64,000 nucleotides of DNA from Thermolongibacillus altinsuensis (GTDB taxonomy: Bacteria; Bacillota; Bacilli; Bacillales; Anoxybacillaceae): contig NZ_SLUL01000003.1 of NCBI RefSeq assembly GCF_004341205.1, positions 124,001-188,000 of the forward strand, given 5' to 3'. Each line of letters opens with the position of its first letter. Position 1 is the stretch's first letter. The position numbers were made by a program, and so were the translations under genes. This document shows, piece by piece, positions 8,842 to 21,789 of this stretch. The notes beneath the pieces were generated by a model that saw only the letters and a program-made list of their open reading frames with translations, made no database searches and was not told the DNA's origin.

Positions 8842-9612
8842 GTGAGAGTAGATGGAAGAGGAAACTTTGAGCTTCGTCCAGTACATATTGAACCGAACTA
8901 TTTGAAACATCCAGAAGGATCTGTGCTTATTGCGATTGGCGATACAAAAGTGATTTGTACAGCTAGCATTGAAGATAAAGTGCCTCCATTTATGCGCGGG
9001 GAGGGAAAAGGATGGATTACAGCTGAGTACGCGATGATTCCGCGCGCAACAGAGCAACGAAATGTACGTGAGGCAAGCAAAGGAAAGGTATCAGGGCGAA
9101 CGATGGAAATTCAACGTCTCATCGGTCGGGCTCTTCGTTCGGTTGTCGATCTTCAGCAATTAGGAGAAAAGACCATTTGGATTGATTGCGATGTGATTCA
9201 AGCCGATGGTGGAACGCGAACCGCTTCCATTACTGGAGCGTTTGTTGCTATGACATTGGCGCTTGGAAAACTTGTTGAAGAAAAAAAATTGCCAGCATTG
9301 CCTGTCACAGATTTTCTCGCTGCCACATCGGTCGGAATTGATGCAGAACACGGGGTCATTTTAGATTTAAACTATGCCGAAGATGCGAAAGCCCAAGTCG
9401 ACATGAACGTTGTGATGACTGGATCGGGACAATTTGTAGAAATTCAAGGAACCGGTGAAGAATCGACGTTTTCGCGCGAACAATTAAACGAGCTGTTGAT
9501 GACGGCAGAAGGGGGCATTCGACAACTGATCGCTATTCAAAAAGAAGCGCTTGGAGCGCTAGCTGATCAAATCGTTCCAAAAGCATTAAATGAGAGCGAG
9601 GAAACAAAGTGA
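8842..9612 (+). CDS. rph: Ribonuclease PH
   Basis: Phosphorolytic 3'-5' exoribonuclease that trims tRNA 3' ends (256 residues). Typical motifs are [31 protein letters not shown] and [15 protein letters not shown]. The GTG start at 8842 follows GAGGAGGATTATG. The stop overlaps the next gene (GTGA at 9609-9612), so rph, ysnA and ysnB form a coupled operon. Order matches B. subtilis. Confidence 0.97.
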   Translation: MRVDGRGNFELRPVHIEPNYLKHPEGSVLIAIGDTKVICTASIEDKVPPFMRGEGKGWITAEYAMIPRATEQRNVREASKGKVSGRTMEIQRLIGRALRSVVDLQQLGEKTIWIDCDVIQADGGTRTASITGAFVAMTLALGKLVEEKKLPALPVTDFLAATSVGIDAEHGVILDLNYAEDAKAQVDMNVVMTGSGQFVEIQGTGEESTFSREQLNELLMTAEGGIRQLIAIQKEALGALADQIVPKALNESEETK

Positions 9613-10214
9613 AACGAGTCATTATTGCTACGCGAAACAAAGGAAAAGTTGCCGAATTTGAGCAACTTTTTTCAAAAAAAGGGATCGAAGTTCAATCGCT
9701 TCTCGATTATAACGAATGCCCTGATGTGGAAGAAACGGGAGCGACATTTGCCGAAAATGCGATTTTAAAGGCGAAAACGATCGCTCAACATCTAAAGGAA
9801 ACGGTCATTGCGGATGATTCAGGACTCATTGTTGATGCGTTAGGAGGAAGACCTGGAGTCTATTCGGCACGTTACGCGGGCGAAGCAAAAGACGATCAAG
9901 CCAATATTCAAAAAGTATTGCAGGAGCTTGAAGGGGTACCGTTTGAAAAGCGAACGGCACGCTTTCATTGCACCCTTGCCGTTGCAACGCCAGATGGGAG
10001 AACGTTTACGGTTGATGGAACGTGTGAAGGGTATATCACAGAAAAGCCGATCGGAACGAACGGTTTTGGATATGATCCAATTTTTTATGTTCCTGAAAAG
10101 CAAAAAACGATGGCGCAGTTGACGAAAGAGGAAAAAAATGAAATTAGCCATCGCGCTAATGCACTAAAACGATTAGAACAAATATGGGATGAAGCATTTG
10201 TGAAGGAGAGCTAA
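9609..10214 (+). CDS. ysnA: XTP/dITP diphosphatase (HAM1/RdgB family)
   Basis: House-cleaning pyrophosphatase that removes non-canonical purine nucleotides (ITP, XTP, dITP). The N-terminal substrate motif [11 protein letters not shown], the [11 protein letters not shown] motif and the C-terminal [15 protein letters not shown] and [10 protein letters not shown] segments are all present in 201 residues. Starts in overlap with the rph stop and is followed three bases later by ysnB. Confidence 0.96.
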   Translation: MKRVIIATRNKGKVAEFEQLFSKKGIEVQSLLDYNECPDVEETGATFAENAILKAKTIAQHLKETVIADDSGLIVDALGGRPGVYSARYAGEAKDDQANIQKVLQELEGVPFEKRTARFHCTLAVATPDGRTFTVDGTCEGYITEKPIGTNGFGYDPIFYVPEKQKTMAQLTKEEKNEISHRANALKRLEQIWDEAFVKES

Positions 10215-10217
10215 CAA

Positions 10218-10730
10218 ATGAAAGTGCTAATCGTTAGTGACAGCCACGGATTGACGGCAGAATTAACGAAGATTAGAGAACGCCATCAGCACGAGATTGA
10301 GGCGGTCATTCATTGCGGCGATTCCGAATTATCGGCGGAGCATGTTGAGTTAAAAGATGTTCTCTATGTGCGAGGGAATTGCGATTTTGAAAAACGTTTC
10401 CCGAATGAAATGGTTCATGAAATAGACGGTATTCGTTTCTTGATCACGCATGGCCATTTATATAACGTCAAAATGACGCTTATGAATTTATACTATAAAG
10501 CGAAAGAGGTTGGCGCAAAAATCGTTTGCTTCGGTCACTCTCACATCGCAGGTTCGGAACAAATAGATGACGTTCTTTTTATTAACCCTGGTAGCATTTA
10601 CTTGCCTCGTCTGCGCCGTGAAAAAACATACGTGATTTTAGAAATCGTCAATCAAAGAGCAACTGTTCACTTTTATCATATAGACGGCACACTCATTCCA
10701 GAATTGTCAACACAATACGAACTTTGTTAA
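10218..10730 (+). CDS. ysnB: YfcE/MJ0936-type metallophosphoesterase
   Basis: A 170-residue calcineurin-like phosphoesterase with the complete metal-ligand series DSHG, CGDSE, RGNCD, THGH and GHSH. Members of this family are Mn-dependent phosphodiesterases; the physiological substrate is not established. GGAGAG precedes the ATG, and the gene is last in the rph-ysnA-ysnB operon. Confidence 0.93.
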   Translation: MKVLIVSDSHGLTAELTKIRERHQHEIEAVIHCGDSELSAEHVELKDVLYVRGNCDFEKRFPNEMVHEIDGIRFLITHGHLYNVKMTLMNLYYKAKEVGAKIVCFGHSHIAGSEQIDDVLFINPGSIYLPRLRREKTYVILEIVNQRATVHFYHIDGTLIPELSTQYELC

Positions 10731-10740
10731 AATAAAAACA

Positions 10741-10764
10741 GGGGCAAGAATTTTTTCTTGTCCC
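10741..10764. terminator. Stem-loop after ysnB
   Basis: GGGGCAAGAA / TTCTTGTCCC around a T loop. On the plus strand it is followed by A residues rather than T, so it is not a classic plus-strand terminator; the T run would be on the minus side. Confidence 0.5.
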
Positions 10765-10776
10765 TCAAAAAAACTA

Positions 10777-10805
10777 TTGACTTTGCATCAAAGGGTTATT
10801 ATAAT
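10777..10805 (+). promoter_or_regulatory. Sigma-A promoter of tRNA-Arg
   Basis: TTGACT (10777-10782), 17-bp spacer, TATAAT (10800-10805), about 45 bp ahead of the tRNA. Confidence 0.8.
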
Positions 10806-10848
10806 GACAATTGTCTGAAAGGACGACAAAAAAATAATTATACATCGT

Positions 10849-10922
10849 GTCCCAGTAGCTCAGCAGGATAGAGCAGCGGCCTTCTAAGCCGTCGGTCGGG
10901 AGTTCGAATCTCTCCTGGGACG
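10849..10922 (+). tRNA. tRNA-Arg (anticodon UCU)
   Basis: Complete cloverleaf: acceptor GTCCCAG / CTGGGAC, D stem GCTC / GAGC, anticodon stem GCGGC / GCCGT with loop CTTCTAA (anticodon TCT at 10883-10885), 5-nt variable loop, T arm GGGAG-TTCGAAT-CTCTC, discriminator G. The CCA end is not encoded. It reads AGA (and AGG) codons. It is a single-gene unit with its own promoter and terminator. Confidence 0.96.
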
Positions 10923-10929
10923 CTAGAAA

Positions 10930-10964
10930 GAAAATCCTCTTGCTTAATGCAAGAGGATTTTTTT
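10930..10964 (+). terminator. Intrinsic terminator of tRNA-Arg
   Basis: AAATCCTCTTGC / GCAAGAGGATTT with a TTAAT loop and a run of T. Confidence 0.9.
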
Positions 10965-11099
10965 GTTTGTTTCAATTCCTTTCCCATAAGTAAAAAATAA
11001 AAAATTCTTATCGATCTAGTTTTCTTTATCTATCAATCATGTAAGCGTATCCAATAAAACAAACTAATCCAAATAATCAAAAAATTCGATGAAATGGTA

Positions 11100-11128
11100 T
11101 TGACTCTTCCTCAAAATGGTCGTATGAT
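11100..11128 (+). promoter_or_regulatory. Sigma-A promoter of ilvE
   Basis: TTGACT (11100-11105), 17-bp spacer, TATGAT (11123-11128). The transcript would start near 11135, leaving an 80-nt leader before the TTG start at 11215. Confidence 0.7.
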
Positions 11129-11214
11129 AATTGTCAAATAAATCAAACAAATCTTCAATTTCAGAAAGACGCAGTAACAGACAGATAAGCAAACAGGGGA
11201 AGAGGGGAAGACAA

Positions 11215-12117
11215 TTGAGCGAACAGTGGATTTTTTTAAATGATGAGTTTGTGACAAAGGAAAATGCAAAAATTTCGGTATATGATCACGGATTTCTTTA
11301 TGGAGATGGGGTATTCGAAGGAATTCGTGTATATAGCGGCAACGTCTTTCGAATGAAAGAGCATATTGATCGCTTATATCGCTCCGCTAAGTCAATCTTA
11401 TTGAACATCCCTTACACAAAAGAAGAGCTGACAGATATTATTGTTCAGACGGTTCGAAAAAATCAATTCCAGGATGCGTACATTCGCGTTGTGGTTTCTC
11501 GAGGCGTCGGAGATCTCGGGCTCGATCCATACAAATGCAAAAAACCGCAAGTAGTTGTCATCGCTGAACCGCTTGCGATTTTTCCAAAGCACTTATATGA
11601 AACAGGCATTGAAGTAGTCACTGTCGCAACAAGAAGAAATCGTCCTGATGTGCTTAGTCCGAAAGTAAAATCATTAAACTATTTAAATAACGTATTAGTA
11701 AGAATTGAAGCGCATTTAGCCAATGTAAGCGAAGCGTTAATGCTAAATGACCAAGGGTATGTAGCGGAAGGTTCCGCTGATAATGTCTTTATTGTGAAAA
11801 ATGGCGAGTTGTATACGCCTCCAGGCTATATCGGTGCACTAGAAGGGATTACGCGCGATGTGATCATCGAAATTGCAAAAGATCTTGGCTACGTCGTAAA
11901 AGAAGAACCGTTTACTCGCCACGATGTGTATACGGCTGATGAAGTTTTCCTTACTGGCACAGCCGCTGAAGTCATTGCGGTTGTAAAAGTAGATGGCCGC
12001 GTCATTGGCGATGGTGTTCCAGGTGTTCATACAAAGCGCCTTCTTGAAGAATTCCGAAAACGAGTGGTCACTGAAGGCGTAAAAGTATATCCAACCCAAA
12101 ATGCGAATGTGGGCTGA
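11215..12117 (+). CDS. ilvE: Branched-chain amino acid aminotransferase
   Basis: PLP-dependent class IV aminotransferase (300 residues) for the last step of Val, Leu and Ile synthesis. The Schiff-base lysine is in SPKVKSLNYLNN, and EGSADNVFIV follows. The frame is open to 11131, but TTG at 11215 has AGAGGGGAAG in front and gives the usual N-terminus (SEQWIFLNDEFV), so I use it. It lies upstream of the T-box that controls the rest of the ilv-leu operon, so it escapes that attenuation; in B. subtilis the equivalent genes are elsewhere. Confidence 0.95.
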   Translation: MSEQWIFLNDEFVTKENAKISVYDHGFLYGDGVFEGIRVYSGNVFRMKEHIDRLYRSAKSILLNIPYTKEELTDIIVQTVRKNQFQDAYIRVVVSRGVGDLGLDPYKCKKPQVVVIAEPLAIFPKHLYETGIEVVTVATRRNRPDVLSPKVKSLNYLNNVLVRIEAHLANVSEALMLNDQGYVAEGSADNVFIVKNGELYTPPGYIGALEGITRDVIIEIAKDLGYVVKEEPFTRHDVYTADEVFLTGTAAEVIAVVKVDGRVIGDGVPGVHTKRLLEEFRKRVVTEGVKVYPTQNANVG

Positions 12118-12138
12118 CAATAGAATATTGCCAAAGCG

Positions 12139-12420
12139 TTGAAGAGGATAAGTAACCGACGGGAAAGGCATCTACAGAGAGCCGGGGAAGCTGAAAACCG
12201 GTGATGTCTCCGCTCGGTGAACTCCCCTCTGAGCGCCAACCTGAACGAGTTTTCTAGTAGGGTTGGACGGGTGTTTATGCACTCGTTACTAAAAAGAGCA
12301 ACGATTCATCGTTGCTCCTGAGGTGGCGTCATCGCCACGAAGAAGGGTGGTACCGCGGAAAGCTAAGCCTTTTCGCCCCTTCGGCCGAAATGGTCGTGAT
12401 AGGGGCGAAAAGGCTTTTCT
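12139..12420 (+). promoter_or_regulatory. T-box riboswitch (Leu) of the ilv-leu operon
   Basis: Leader of the tRNA-sensing T-box class. The conserved T-box sequence AAGGGTGGTACCGCGG is at 12343-12358. The stem I specifier loop reads GAA-CTC, so the specifier codon is probably CUC (12222-12224, Leu). The leader also has AGTAACCGAC at its 5' end and a long terminator hairpin at its 3' end. Uncharged tRNA-Leu should favour the antiterminator. No separate promoter is evident between ilvE and this element. Confidence 0.92.
12365..12419 (+). terminator. T-box-controlled terminator before ilvB
   Basis: AAGCCTTTTCGCCCCT / AGGGGCGAAAAGGCTT with a T run; mutually exclusive with pairing of the T-box sequence. 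Confidence 0.9.
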
Positions 12421-12452
12421 TATTTCACATTTTTTGAGGAGTGAGAAGAAAA

Positions 12453-14167
12453 ATGGCAGCGAATATGAAGTTGGAAGAAAAAGTGACGCAAAAAACGACA
12501 ATGAGTGGAGCGGATATGTTAATTGAAGCGCTCAAAGCCGAAAAGGTCGAAGTGATTTTTGGGTATCCAGGTGGTGCGGTTTTGCCGATTTATGACAAGT
12601 TGTACAATTCAGGAGTTTTCCATGTATTGACACGGCATGAGCAAGGAGCGATTCATGCGGCAGAAGGGTATGCGCGCATATCTGGAAAACCTGGTGTCGT
12701 TATTGCTACATCAGGACCTGGAGCCACGAACATTGTGACAGGTTTAACAGATGCCATGATCGATTCAATTCCTCTTGTTGTATTCACAGGACAGGTTGCT
12801 TCTAATGTGATCGGCTCAGATGCGTTTCAAGAAGCGGATGTCGTCGGAATTACGATGCCGATTACAAAACATAACTATCAAGTGCGTGACATTCATGAGC
12901 TGCCAAAAATCATCAAGGAAGCATTTCATATTGCGACAACGGGACGACCGGGTCCAGTTTTAATCGATATTCCAAAAGATATGTCTGTGCTTGAAGCAGA
13001 ATTTGACTATGACCAAGAAATCAAGTTACCTGGATATCAGCCTACGATGAAGCCGAATCATTTGCAAATTCGCAAGCTTGTTGAAGCGGTTAGCCAAGCA
13101 AAAAAGCCGGTTATTCTAGCGGGAGCAGGCGTATTGCATGCGAATGCATCTGAAGAATTGAGAACGTACGCAGAGCAACAAAACATCCCTGTTGTTCATA
13201 CGTTGTTGGGACTCGGTGGTTTTCCTGCTGATCATCCGCTCTTTTTAGGAATGGCAGGAATGCATGGAACGTATACCGCCAATATGGCTTTATATGAGTG
13301 TGATTTATTAATTAATATCGGAGCAAGGTTTGATGACCGGGTGACCGGAAACTTAAAATATTTTGCGCCTAAGGCAACGGTTGCTCACATTGATATCGAT
13401 CCGGCGGAGATCGGCAAAAACGTTCCAACCAAAATTCCGGTTGTCGGGGATGCAAAAGAAGCGTTAAAACAACTCATCCATCAAAACGGAAAGCCAGCTG
13501 ATACAAAAGCATGGCTTGAACAGCTTAACAATTGGAAAAAAGAGTATCCGCTCATGTATAAGCAGGAGCCAGGAACGTTAAAGCCGCAAAGATTAATCGA
13601 AATGATTTACGAATATACAAACGGCGAGGCGATTGTGACGACGGATGTCGGTCAACATCAAATGTGGGTGGCGCAATATTACAAGTTTAAATATCCACAT
13701 CGCTGGGTTACCTCTGGTGGTCTCGGTACGATGGGGTTTGGTCTTCCAGCCGCAATTGGTGCACAATTAGCCGATCCAAAAGCGACGGTTGTATCGATTG
13801 TCGGGGATGGCGGTTTCCAAATGACATTGCAAGAACTTTCGGTTATTCAAGAATTGAACTTACCGATCAAAATTGTCATTGTCAATAACCAATCACTTGG
13901 AATGGTTCGACAATGGCAAGAAATTTTCTATGAAAAGCGTTATTCACACTCGCTTATTCCAAATCAACCTGATTTTGTCCGTTTGGCAGAGGCATATGGA
14001 ATCAAAGGATTGCGGGCGACAAACGAAGAGGAAGCAGATCGCGTTTTAAAAGAAGCATTCGCCCTCAACGCACCAGTGTTGCTTGATTTCCACGTGACTC
14101 CTGATGAAAATGTTTATCCGATGGTTGCGCCGGGGAAAGGTTTACATGAAATGGTGGGGGTGAAGTT

Positions 14168-14171
<4 letters not shown>
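12453..14171 (+). CDS. ilvB: Acetolactate synthase large subunit
   Basis: Thiamine-diphosphate enzyme that condenses pyruvate with pyruvate or 2-oxobutyrate (first common step of branched-chain synthesis), 572 residues. The N-terminal TPP domain has the catalytic Glu in [16 protein letters not shown] central FAD/DHAP-type domain ([10 protein letters not shown]) follows, and the C-terminal TPP motif is [12 protein letters not shown]...NNQSLG. ATG at 12453 fits the GAGGAG site at 12436-12441; the GTG at 12441 overlaps that site. Stop overlaps ilvH (GTGA). Confidence 0.97.
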
Positions 14172-17274
<3,103 letters not shown>

Positions 17275-17288
17275 AGGGGGAGGACAAA

Positions 17289-18404
17289 ATGGGAGAATAT
17301 CGGATTGCGGTTTTGCCTGGAGATGGAATTGGAAAAGAAGTGACGAAGGGAGCCGTTGAAATTTTAAAGGCCATTGGCGACCGTTTTCATCATCAATTTC
17401 ATTTCTCTTATGGGTTAATCGGCGGAGAAGCGATTGATCAGGAAGGAACTCCTCTTCCTGATCAAACGTTAGAAATGTGCAAAAAGAGCGATGCAGTGCT
17501 GCTTGGAGCGGTCGGCGGACCGAAATGGGATCGAAATCCGCCGCATTTACGCCCGGAAAAAGGATTGCTTCAAATTCGAAAGGAAATGAATTTGTTTGCT
17601 AACTTGCGCCCGGTAAAGTTTTATGAAAGTTTAGTTGATTCATCTCCGTTAAAGCCAACGGTCATTCAAAATGTTGATTTTATGATTGTGCGTGAATTAA
17701 CGGGCGGGCTTTACTTTGGTAAACCGAGCGAACGGCGAGTGGAGCAAGGGGAAGAAGCCGTTGTCGATACATTGTTTTATAAACGTGAAGAAATAAAGCG
17801 CATCATTGAAGCGGCATTTATGTTGGCGAAACGGCGCAAGAAAAAAGTAACATCTGTCGATAAGGCGAACGTACTAGAATCGAGTCGAATGTGGCGAGAA
17901 GTTGCGGAAGAAGTGGCCAAACGTTTTCCGGATGTCGAACTTGAACATATGCTTGTCGATAATGCCGCGATGCAATTAATTCGCAATCCAAAACAATTTG
18001 ATGTGATTGTGACAGAGAATATGTTTGGCGATATTTTAAGCGATGAAGCGTCCATGTTGACAGGTTCGCTTGGAATGCTGCCATCAGCAAGCTTGTCTAT
18101 GACGGGACCGGCGCTTTACGAACCGATTCATGGTTCCGCTCCGGATCTCGCTGGTCAAAATAAAGCGAATCCGATTGCAACGATTTTATCAGCCGCGATG
18201 ATGCTTCGTTTCTCATTTGGAATGAATGAAGAGGCCGATGCGATTGAAAAAGCGGTGGAGCAAGTATTGGCAGCCGGTTACCGTACAGCCGATGTTGCGC
18301 AAGCAGGAAAGCGAGTTGTTTCAACGAGTGAAATGGTATCGGAAATTAAAGCAGCGATTTTAGACGATGCGGCGATCGAAAATATTATGCAAGTGTATGT
18401 GTGA
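17289..18404 (+). CDS. leuB: 3-Isopropylmalate dehydrogenase
   Basis: NAD-dependent oxidative decarboxylation of 3-isopropylmalate (371 residues). Signature segments are [28 protein letters not shown] and [15 protein letters not shown], followed by the NAD site [26 protein letters not shown] precedes the ATG. It lies 14 bases after leuA. Confidence 0.97.
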   Translation: MGEYRIAVLPGDGIGKEVTKGAVEILKAIGDRFHHQFHFSYGLIGGEAIDQEGTPLPDQTLEMCKKSDAVLLGAVGGPKWDRNPPHLRPEKGLLQIRKEMNLFANLRPVKFYESLVDSSPLKPTVIQNVDFMIVRELTGGLYFGKPSERRVEQGEEAVVDTLFYKREEIKRIIEAAFMLAKRRKKKVTSVDKANVLESSRMWREVAEEVAKRFPDVELEHMLVDNAAMQLIRNPKQFDVIVTENMFGDILSDEASMLTGSLGMLPSASLSMTGPALYEPIHGSAPDLAGQNKANPIATILSAAMMLRFSFGMNEEADAIEKAVEQVLAAGYRTADVAQAGKRVVSTSEMVSEIKAAILDDAAIENIMQVYV

Positions 18405-18419
18405 TCGGAGGTGAATCCA

Positions 18420-19835
18420 TTGGCGCCCAAAACGATTGTTGAAAAGATTTGGGAAGAGCACGTCGTGTATCGTGAAGAAGGAAAGCCGGATTTATTATAT
18501 ATCGATTTACATTTAATTCATGAAGTAACATCGCCGCAAGCGTTTGAAGGATTAAGGCAAAAAGGACGAAAAGTGCGCAGACCTGATTTAACGTTTGCGA
18601 CGATGGATCATAACGTTCCGACCGTCAACCGTTTTGTTATAGAAGATGAAGTAGCTAAAAACCAGATGACCGCGCTTGAGCGAAACTGCCGTGAATTCGG
18701 CATTCCTCTTGCCGATTTAAATAGCCCTGAACAAGGCATTGTCCACGTCATTGGACCTGAACTTGGGCTAACTCAGCCAGGAATGACGATCGTTTGCGGC
18801 GACAGCCATACATCGACGCATGGAGCGTTTGGCGCGCTCGCTTTTGGAATTGGCACAAGCGAAGTCGAACATGTATTGGCAACGCAAACGTTATGGCAAC
18901 ATCGTCCAAAAACGATGCAAGTCAACGTAACGGGAAAGCTAACCCCTGGCGTATCAGCGAAAGATGTGATTTTAGCCATTATTCGCAAATTTGGCGTCGA
19001 TTTTGGAACAGGGTACGTTCTTGAATTTACAGGGGACGTTATTCGAAACATGTCAATGGAAGAGAGAATGACGATTTGCAACATGTCGATTGAAGCAGGA
19101 GCAAGAGCGGGGTTAGTCAGTCCGGATGAGGTGACATTCGAGTATTTGCGAGGACGCAAATACGCTCCGAAAGGCGAAGCGTTTGAAAAAGCGGTAGAAA
19201 AGTGGCGGCAACTGCGAACGGATGAAGGAGCGGTGTATGATCAAGTAGTAGAAATCGATGGTAGCGAAATTGCTCCGACGGTGACATGGGGAACAACGCC
19301 GGGGATGAGCATTGCCATCGATGAAACGATTCCGTTCCCGGAACAGTTTGCGACGGAAACGGAACAAAAAGCAGCGCGGCTGGCGCTTCAATATATGGGG
19401 CTTACACCGGGAACTCCGATTACGGAAGTGGCGGTGCAGCACGTGTTTATCGGTTCCTGTACGAATTCAAGATTGAGCGATTTGCGAGAGGCGGCGCGAA
19501 TAGTAAAAGGAAAAAAAGTCGCTCCCGGCGTGCGTGCGCTAGTCGTTCCGGGCTCGCAACAAGTGAAAAAACAAGCGGAAGAAGAAGGATTGGCGCAAAT
19601 TTTTATCGATGCGGGCTTTGAATGGCGTGATTCCGGCTGCAGCATGTGTTTAAGTATGAATCCGGATGTCGTTCCGGAAGGAGAGCGCTGTGCATCCACA
19701 TCCAACCGCAATTTTGAAGGAAGACAAGGGAAAGGAGCGCGCACGCATCTTGTCAGTCCAGCGATGGCAGCGGCTGCGGCCATTTACGGCCATTTTGTTG
19801 ATGTGCGCACATTACAAAAAGAAGCGGTGCGATAA
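18420..19835 (+). CDS. leuC: 3-Isopropylmalate dehydratase large subunit
   Basis: Aconitase-family large subunit (471 residues) that, with LeuD, isomerises 2- to 3-isopropylmalate through a labile [4Fe-4S] cluster. Cluster cysteines are in FIGSCTNSR and GCSMCLSMN. Substrate-side motifs TMDHNVPT and [13 protein letters not shown] are present. I set the start at TTG 18420, eight bases from GGAGGTG; a GTG nine bases earlier overlaps that site. The length matches the B. subtilis protein. Confidence 0.96.
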   Translation: MAPKTIVEKIWEEHVVYREEGKPDLLYIDLHLIHEVTSPQAFEGLRQKGRKVRRPDLTFATMDHNVPTVNRFVIEDEVAKNQMTALERNCREFGIPLADLNSPEQGIVHVIGPELGLTQPGMTIVCGDSHTSTHGAFGALAFGIGTSEVEHVLATQTLWQHRPKTMQVNVTGKLTPGVSAKDVILAIIRKFGVDFGTGYVLEFTGDVIRNMSMEERMTICNMSIEAGARAGLVSPDEVTFEYLRGRKYAPKGEAFEKAVEKWRQLRTDEGAVYDQVVEIDGSEIAPTVTWGTTPGMSIAIDETIPFPEQFATETEQKAARLALQYMGLTPGTPITEVAVQHVFIGSCTNSRLSDLREAARIVKGKKVAPGVRALVVPGSQQVKKQAEEEGLAQIFIDAGFEWRDSGCSMCLSMNPDVVPEGERCASTSNRNFEGRQGKGARTHLVSPAMAAAAAIYGHFVDVRTLQKEAVR

Positions 19836-19846
19836 GGGGGAATAGT

Positions 19847-20431
19847 ATGGAGCCGTTTGTTGTTCATAAAGGAAAAGTAGCCGGTTTGGATCGAGCCAAT
19901 GTCGATACGGATCAAATCATTCCGAAACAATTTTTAAAAAGAATTGAGCGTACCGGTTTCGGTCAGTTCCTTTTTTACGATTGGCGTTATATAGATGAAA
20001 ACAAGCCAAATCCCGATTTCGAGTTAAACCGCCCTGAAAATGCGGGTGCGACCATTTTAGTGGCGAATGAAAACTTCGGTTGCGGTTCGTCGCGTGAACA
20101 CGCACCGTGGGCGCTGCTTGATTATGGCTTTAGAGCGATCATTGCTCCTTCGTTTGCGGATATTTTTTATAACAACTGTTTAAAAAATAGTTTGCTTCCA
20201 ATTAAACTAGCAAAAGAAGATGTCGAATATTTGTTGAAAAAAGCGGAAGCTGCTGATTACGAATTAACGATTTCGCTTGAGGAACAAGCCGTTTATGACG
20301 AAGAGGGATTTCGCCGCACATTTGAAATTGATCCATATCGAAAACAGTTGCTTTTAAAAGGTTGGGACGAAATCGATTTAACGTTTGTGTATGAACCATA
20401 CATTGTTGAATACGAAAAATCACGCCCTTGA
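19847..20431 (+). CDS. leuD: 3-Isopropylmalate dehydratase small subunit
   Basis: Swivelling-domain subunit of isopropylmalate isomerase (194 residues). [14 protein letters not shown] and the substrate loop [15 protein letters not shown] are intact. AAGGGGGAA precedes the ATG. Last gene of the operon, closed by a terminator. Confidence 0.97.
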   Translation: MEPFVVHKGKVAGLDRANVDTDQIIPKQFLKRIERTGFGQFLFYDWRYIDENKPNPDFELNRPENAGATILVANENFGCGSSREHAPWALLDYGFRAIIAPSFADIFYNNCLKNSLLPIKLAKEDVEYLLKKAEAADYELTISLEEQAVYDEEGFRRTFEIDPYRKQLLLKGWDEIDLTFVYEPYIVEYEKSRP

Positions 20432-20451
20432 CGTATGTCAAGGGTGTTTTT
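20422..20451 (+). terminator. Intrinsic terminator of the ilv-leu operon
   Basis: CCCTTGAC / GTCAAGGG with a GTAT loop and a TGTTTTT tail, overlapping the leuD stop. Repeat copy B starts one base later. Confidence 0.85.
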
Positions 20452-20673
20452 CTATATAAATTCAAGTTGAGTTTCCAACATACCTCATCATGAATAGAAG
20501 ACCGCTTTTCTGCCATAGGCGGCAAGAAAAATCTTGCCGCCTGGCATGCTAGAAGCATGCCGATCCCGAACGTAAAACGCATGGTAGACAAATTTATTTG
20601 TCTGATGGCGTTTTCGTTCGGGGAAATGGCAGAAAAGCTTGTTCATGTCGGAAAATTAAGCTTATCATATATA
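20452..20673 (+). repeat. Dispersed structured repeat, copy B
   Basis: About 222 bp, close to identical with copy C (29906-30123). Outer stem GCTTTTCTGCCAT (20504-20516) pairs with ATGGCAGAAAAGC (20626-20638). It encloses three hairpins: 20518-20541 (GGCGGCAAGA/TCTTGCCGCC), 20543-20561 (GGCATGCT/AGCATGCC) and 20565-20622 (CCCGAACG...CGTTCGGG with AGACAAA/TTTGTCT at its tip). The ends form an imperfect inverted repeat starting TATATA. It fills most of the 305-bp gap between leuD and ysoA. Confidence 0.9.
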
Positions 20674-20736
20674 CTTGAGTTTGACAAAAAAGATTGTTAA
20701 ACTGAAAAGCAAAATTTGCATGAAGGTGGAACGACG

Positions 20737-21657
20737 GTGAAAGAGAAAAAAGGAAAAATCGTCCCGTTTCCTCATTTAAAAGAGCGCCTTTTGGAAAAGG
20801 GAATGGAGGCGCTGCAAGCCAAGCGGTATAAGGAAGCGTATGAATGGCTTGAGCAAGCGAAGCAATTTGACGCAGACGATGCCGATCTGGAACTCGCGAT
20901 GGTTGTTTGTCTTTTTGAGCTTGGAGAAGCAAAGGAAGCAAAAAAGAGATGCCAAGCGCTTCTTGAACAAGGAAAAGGAGATTGGTCTCTCTACTTATCC
21001 ATATTGATTCATTTACAGCAATACGATGAAGTGATTGCGACGATTGAACGGTTGCAGAAGGAAGGAAGAGACTGTACCCCTTTTCTTCCGTTGCTCGAGT
21101 TCAGTAAAAAAATTTGCCGTTCTTCAGCAGAAAATGAAATCAAACAGTTGACTAGCTCTCTTTTGGAACAAGATGATTGGGAGCAGCATGTGCAAATCAT
21201 CAAACAGCTGGAAAATAAATATATTGAACCGATTGTTCCAGTTTTAAACGACTATTTAAGCGATGAGAGAAAGCACCCTTTTGTCAAAACGATGATCTTG
21301 CGCTTGCTGATGAGCAAGCAAGTGAAGCAGGTCGTCACCATTCAAAAGTTTGGAAAGATGATGCAATGTTCTCCCATTCAGCTCGATGAGAATGAACAAG
21401 CCGCATTTGCAGATGAAGTGTTAAGCATTGTTGAAAACAAGTTTACGCAACAAAATCCTAGTTTATATGAATGGGTGAAGAGCATTTGGCTTCGTTATTT
21501 ATATATGATGTACCCGTTTGTTCCTGACGAATTTCCTGCCGAACAGTGGGCGGAAGCGTTATATGCATTTGTGCAGCAATGTCAGGGGCAGCAAACGGAA
21601 GCGCTTCATCCGCTTATTGAAGAAATTCAAAAAATAGAAGATATTTCTTTTTTTTAA
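20737..21657 (+). CDS. ysoA: TPR-repeat protein YsoA
   Basis: A 306-residue soluble, mostly helical protein with tetratricopeptide-like repeats near the N-terminus (EKGMEALQAKRYKEAYEWLEQA, DADLELAMVVCLFELGEAKEAKKRCQALL). The location between leuD and tig is that of B. subtilis ysoA. I chose GTG at 20737 because of GAAGGTGG seven bases upstream; a TTG at 20716 is in frame but lacks a site. Function unknown; probably a protein-protein scaffold. Confidence 0.82.
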   Translation: MKEKKGKIVPFPHLKERLLEKGMEALQAKRYKEAYEWLEQAKQFDADDADLELAMVVCLFELGEAKEAKKRCQALLEQGKGDWSLYLSILIHLQQYDEVIATIERLQKEGRDCTPFLPLLEFSKKICRSSAENEIKQLTSSLLEQDDWEQHVQIIKQLENKYIEPIVPVLNDYLSDERKHPFVKTMILRLLMSKQVKQVVTIQKFGKMMQCSPIQLDENEQAAFADEVLSIVENKFTQQNPSLYEWVKSIWLRYLYMMYPFVPDEFPAEQWAEALYAFVQQCQGQQTEALHPLIEEIQKIEDISFF

Positions 21658-21670
21658 AGCAGGCTTTCTG

Positions 21671-21698
21671 TTGAAAGTAACCGTTAGTATGGTATAAT
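21671..21698 (+). promoter_or_regulatory. Sigma-A promoter of tig
   Basis: TTGAAA (21671-21676), 16-bp spacer, TATAAT (21693-21698). The leader contains an imperfect inverted repeat CACATATGTA / TACATATATGTG (21714-21748). Confidence 0.65.
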
Positions 21699-21789
21699 AT
21701 AGTGGTTGTATTGCACATATGTATTTCATGCACGCCTACATATATGTGGTAGTTATGAATATTGAATTTTTATGTTGGAGGGAATTTGT

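Noticed and set aside
11154-11168. CodY-box-like sequence (CAATTTCAGAAAGAC) in the ilvE leader
   Set aside because: Roughly five mismatches to AATTTTCWGAAAATT; too weak to call without a scoring matrix, although CodY control of ilv genes is known in Bacillus.
17777-18324. Several minus-strand open frames antisense to leuB, and similar ones in leuC, tig, lonA, valS and mreB
   Set aside because: They follow the codon bias of the sense gene, have no ribosome binding sites and no domain content.
20202-20591. Minus-strand open frame through leuD end and repeat copy B
   Set aside because: Runs antisense through leuD, the terminator and the repeat; no site and no recognisable domain.
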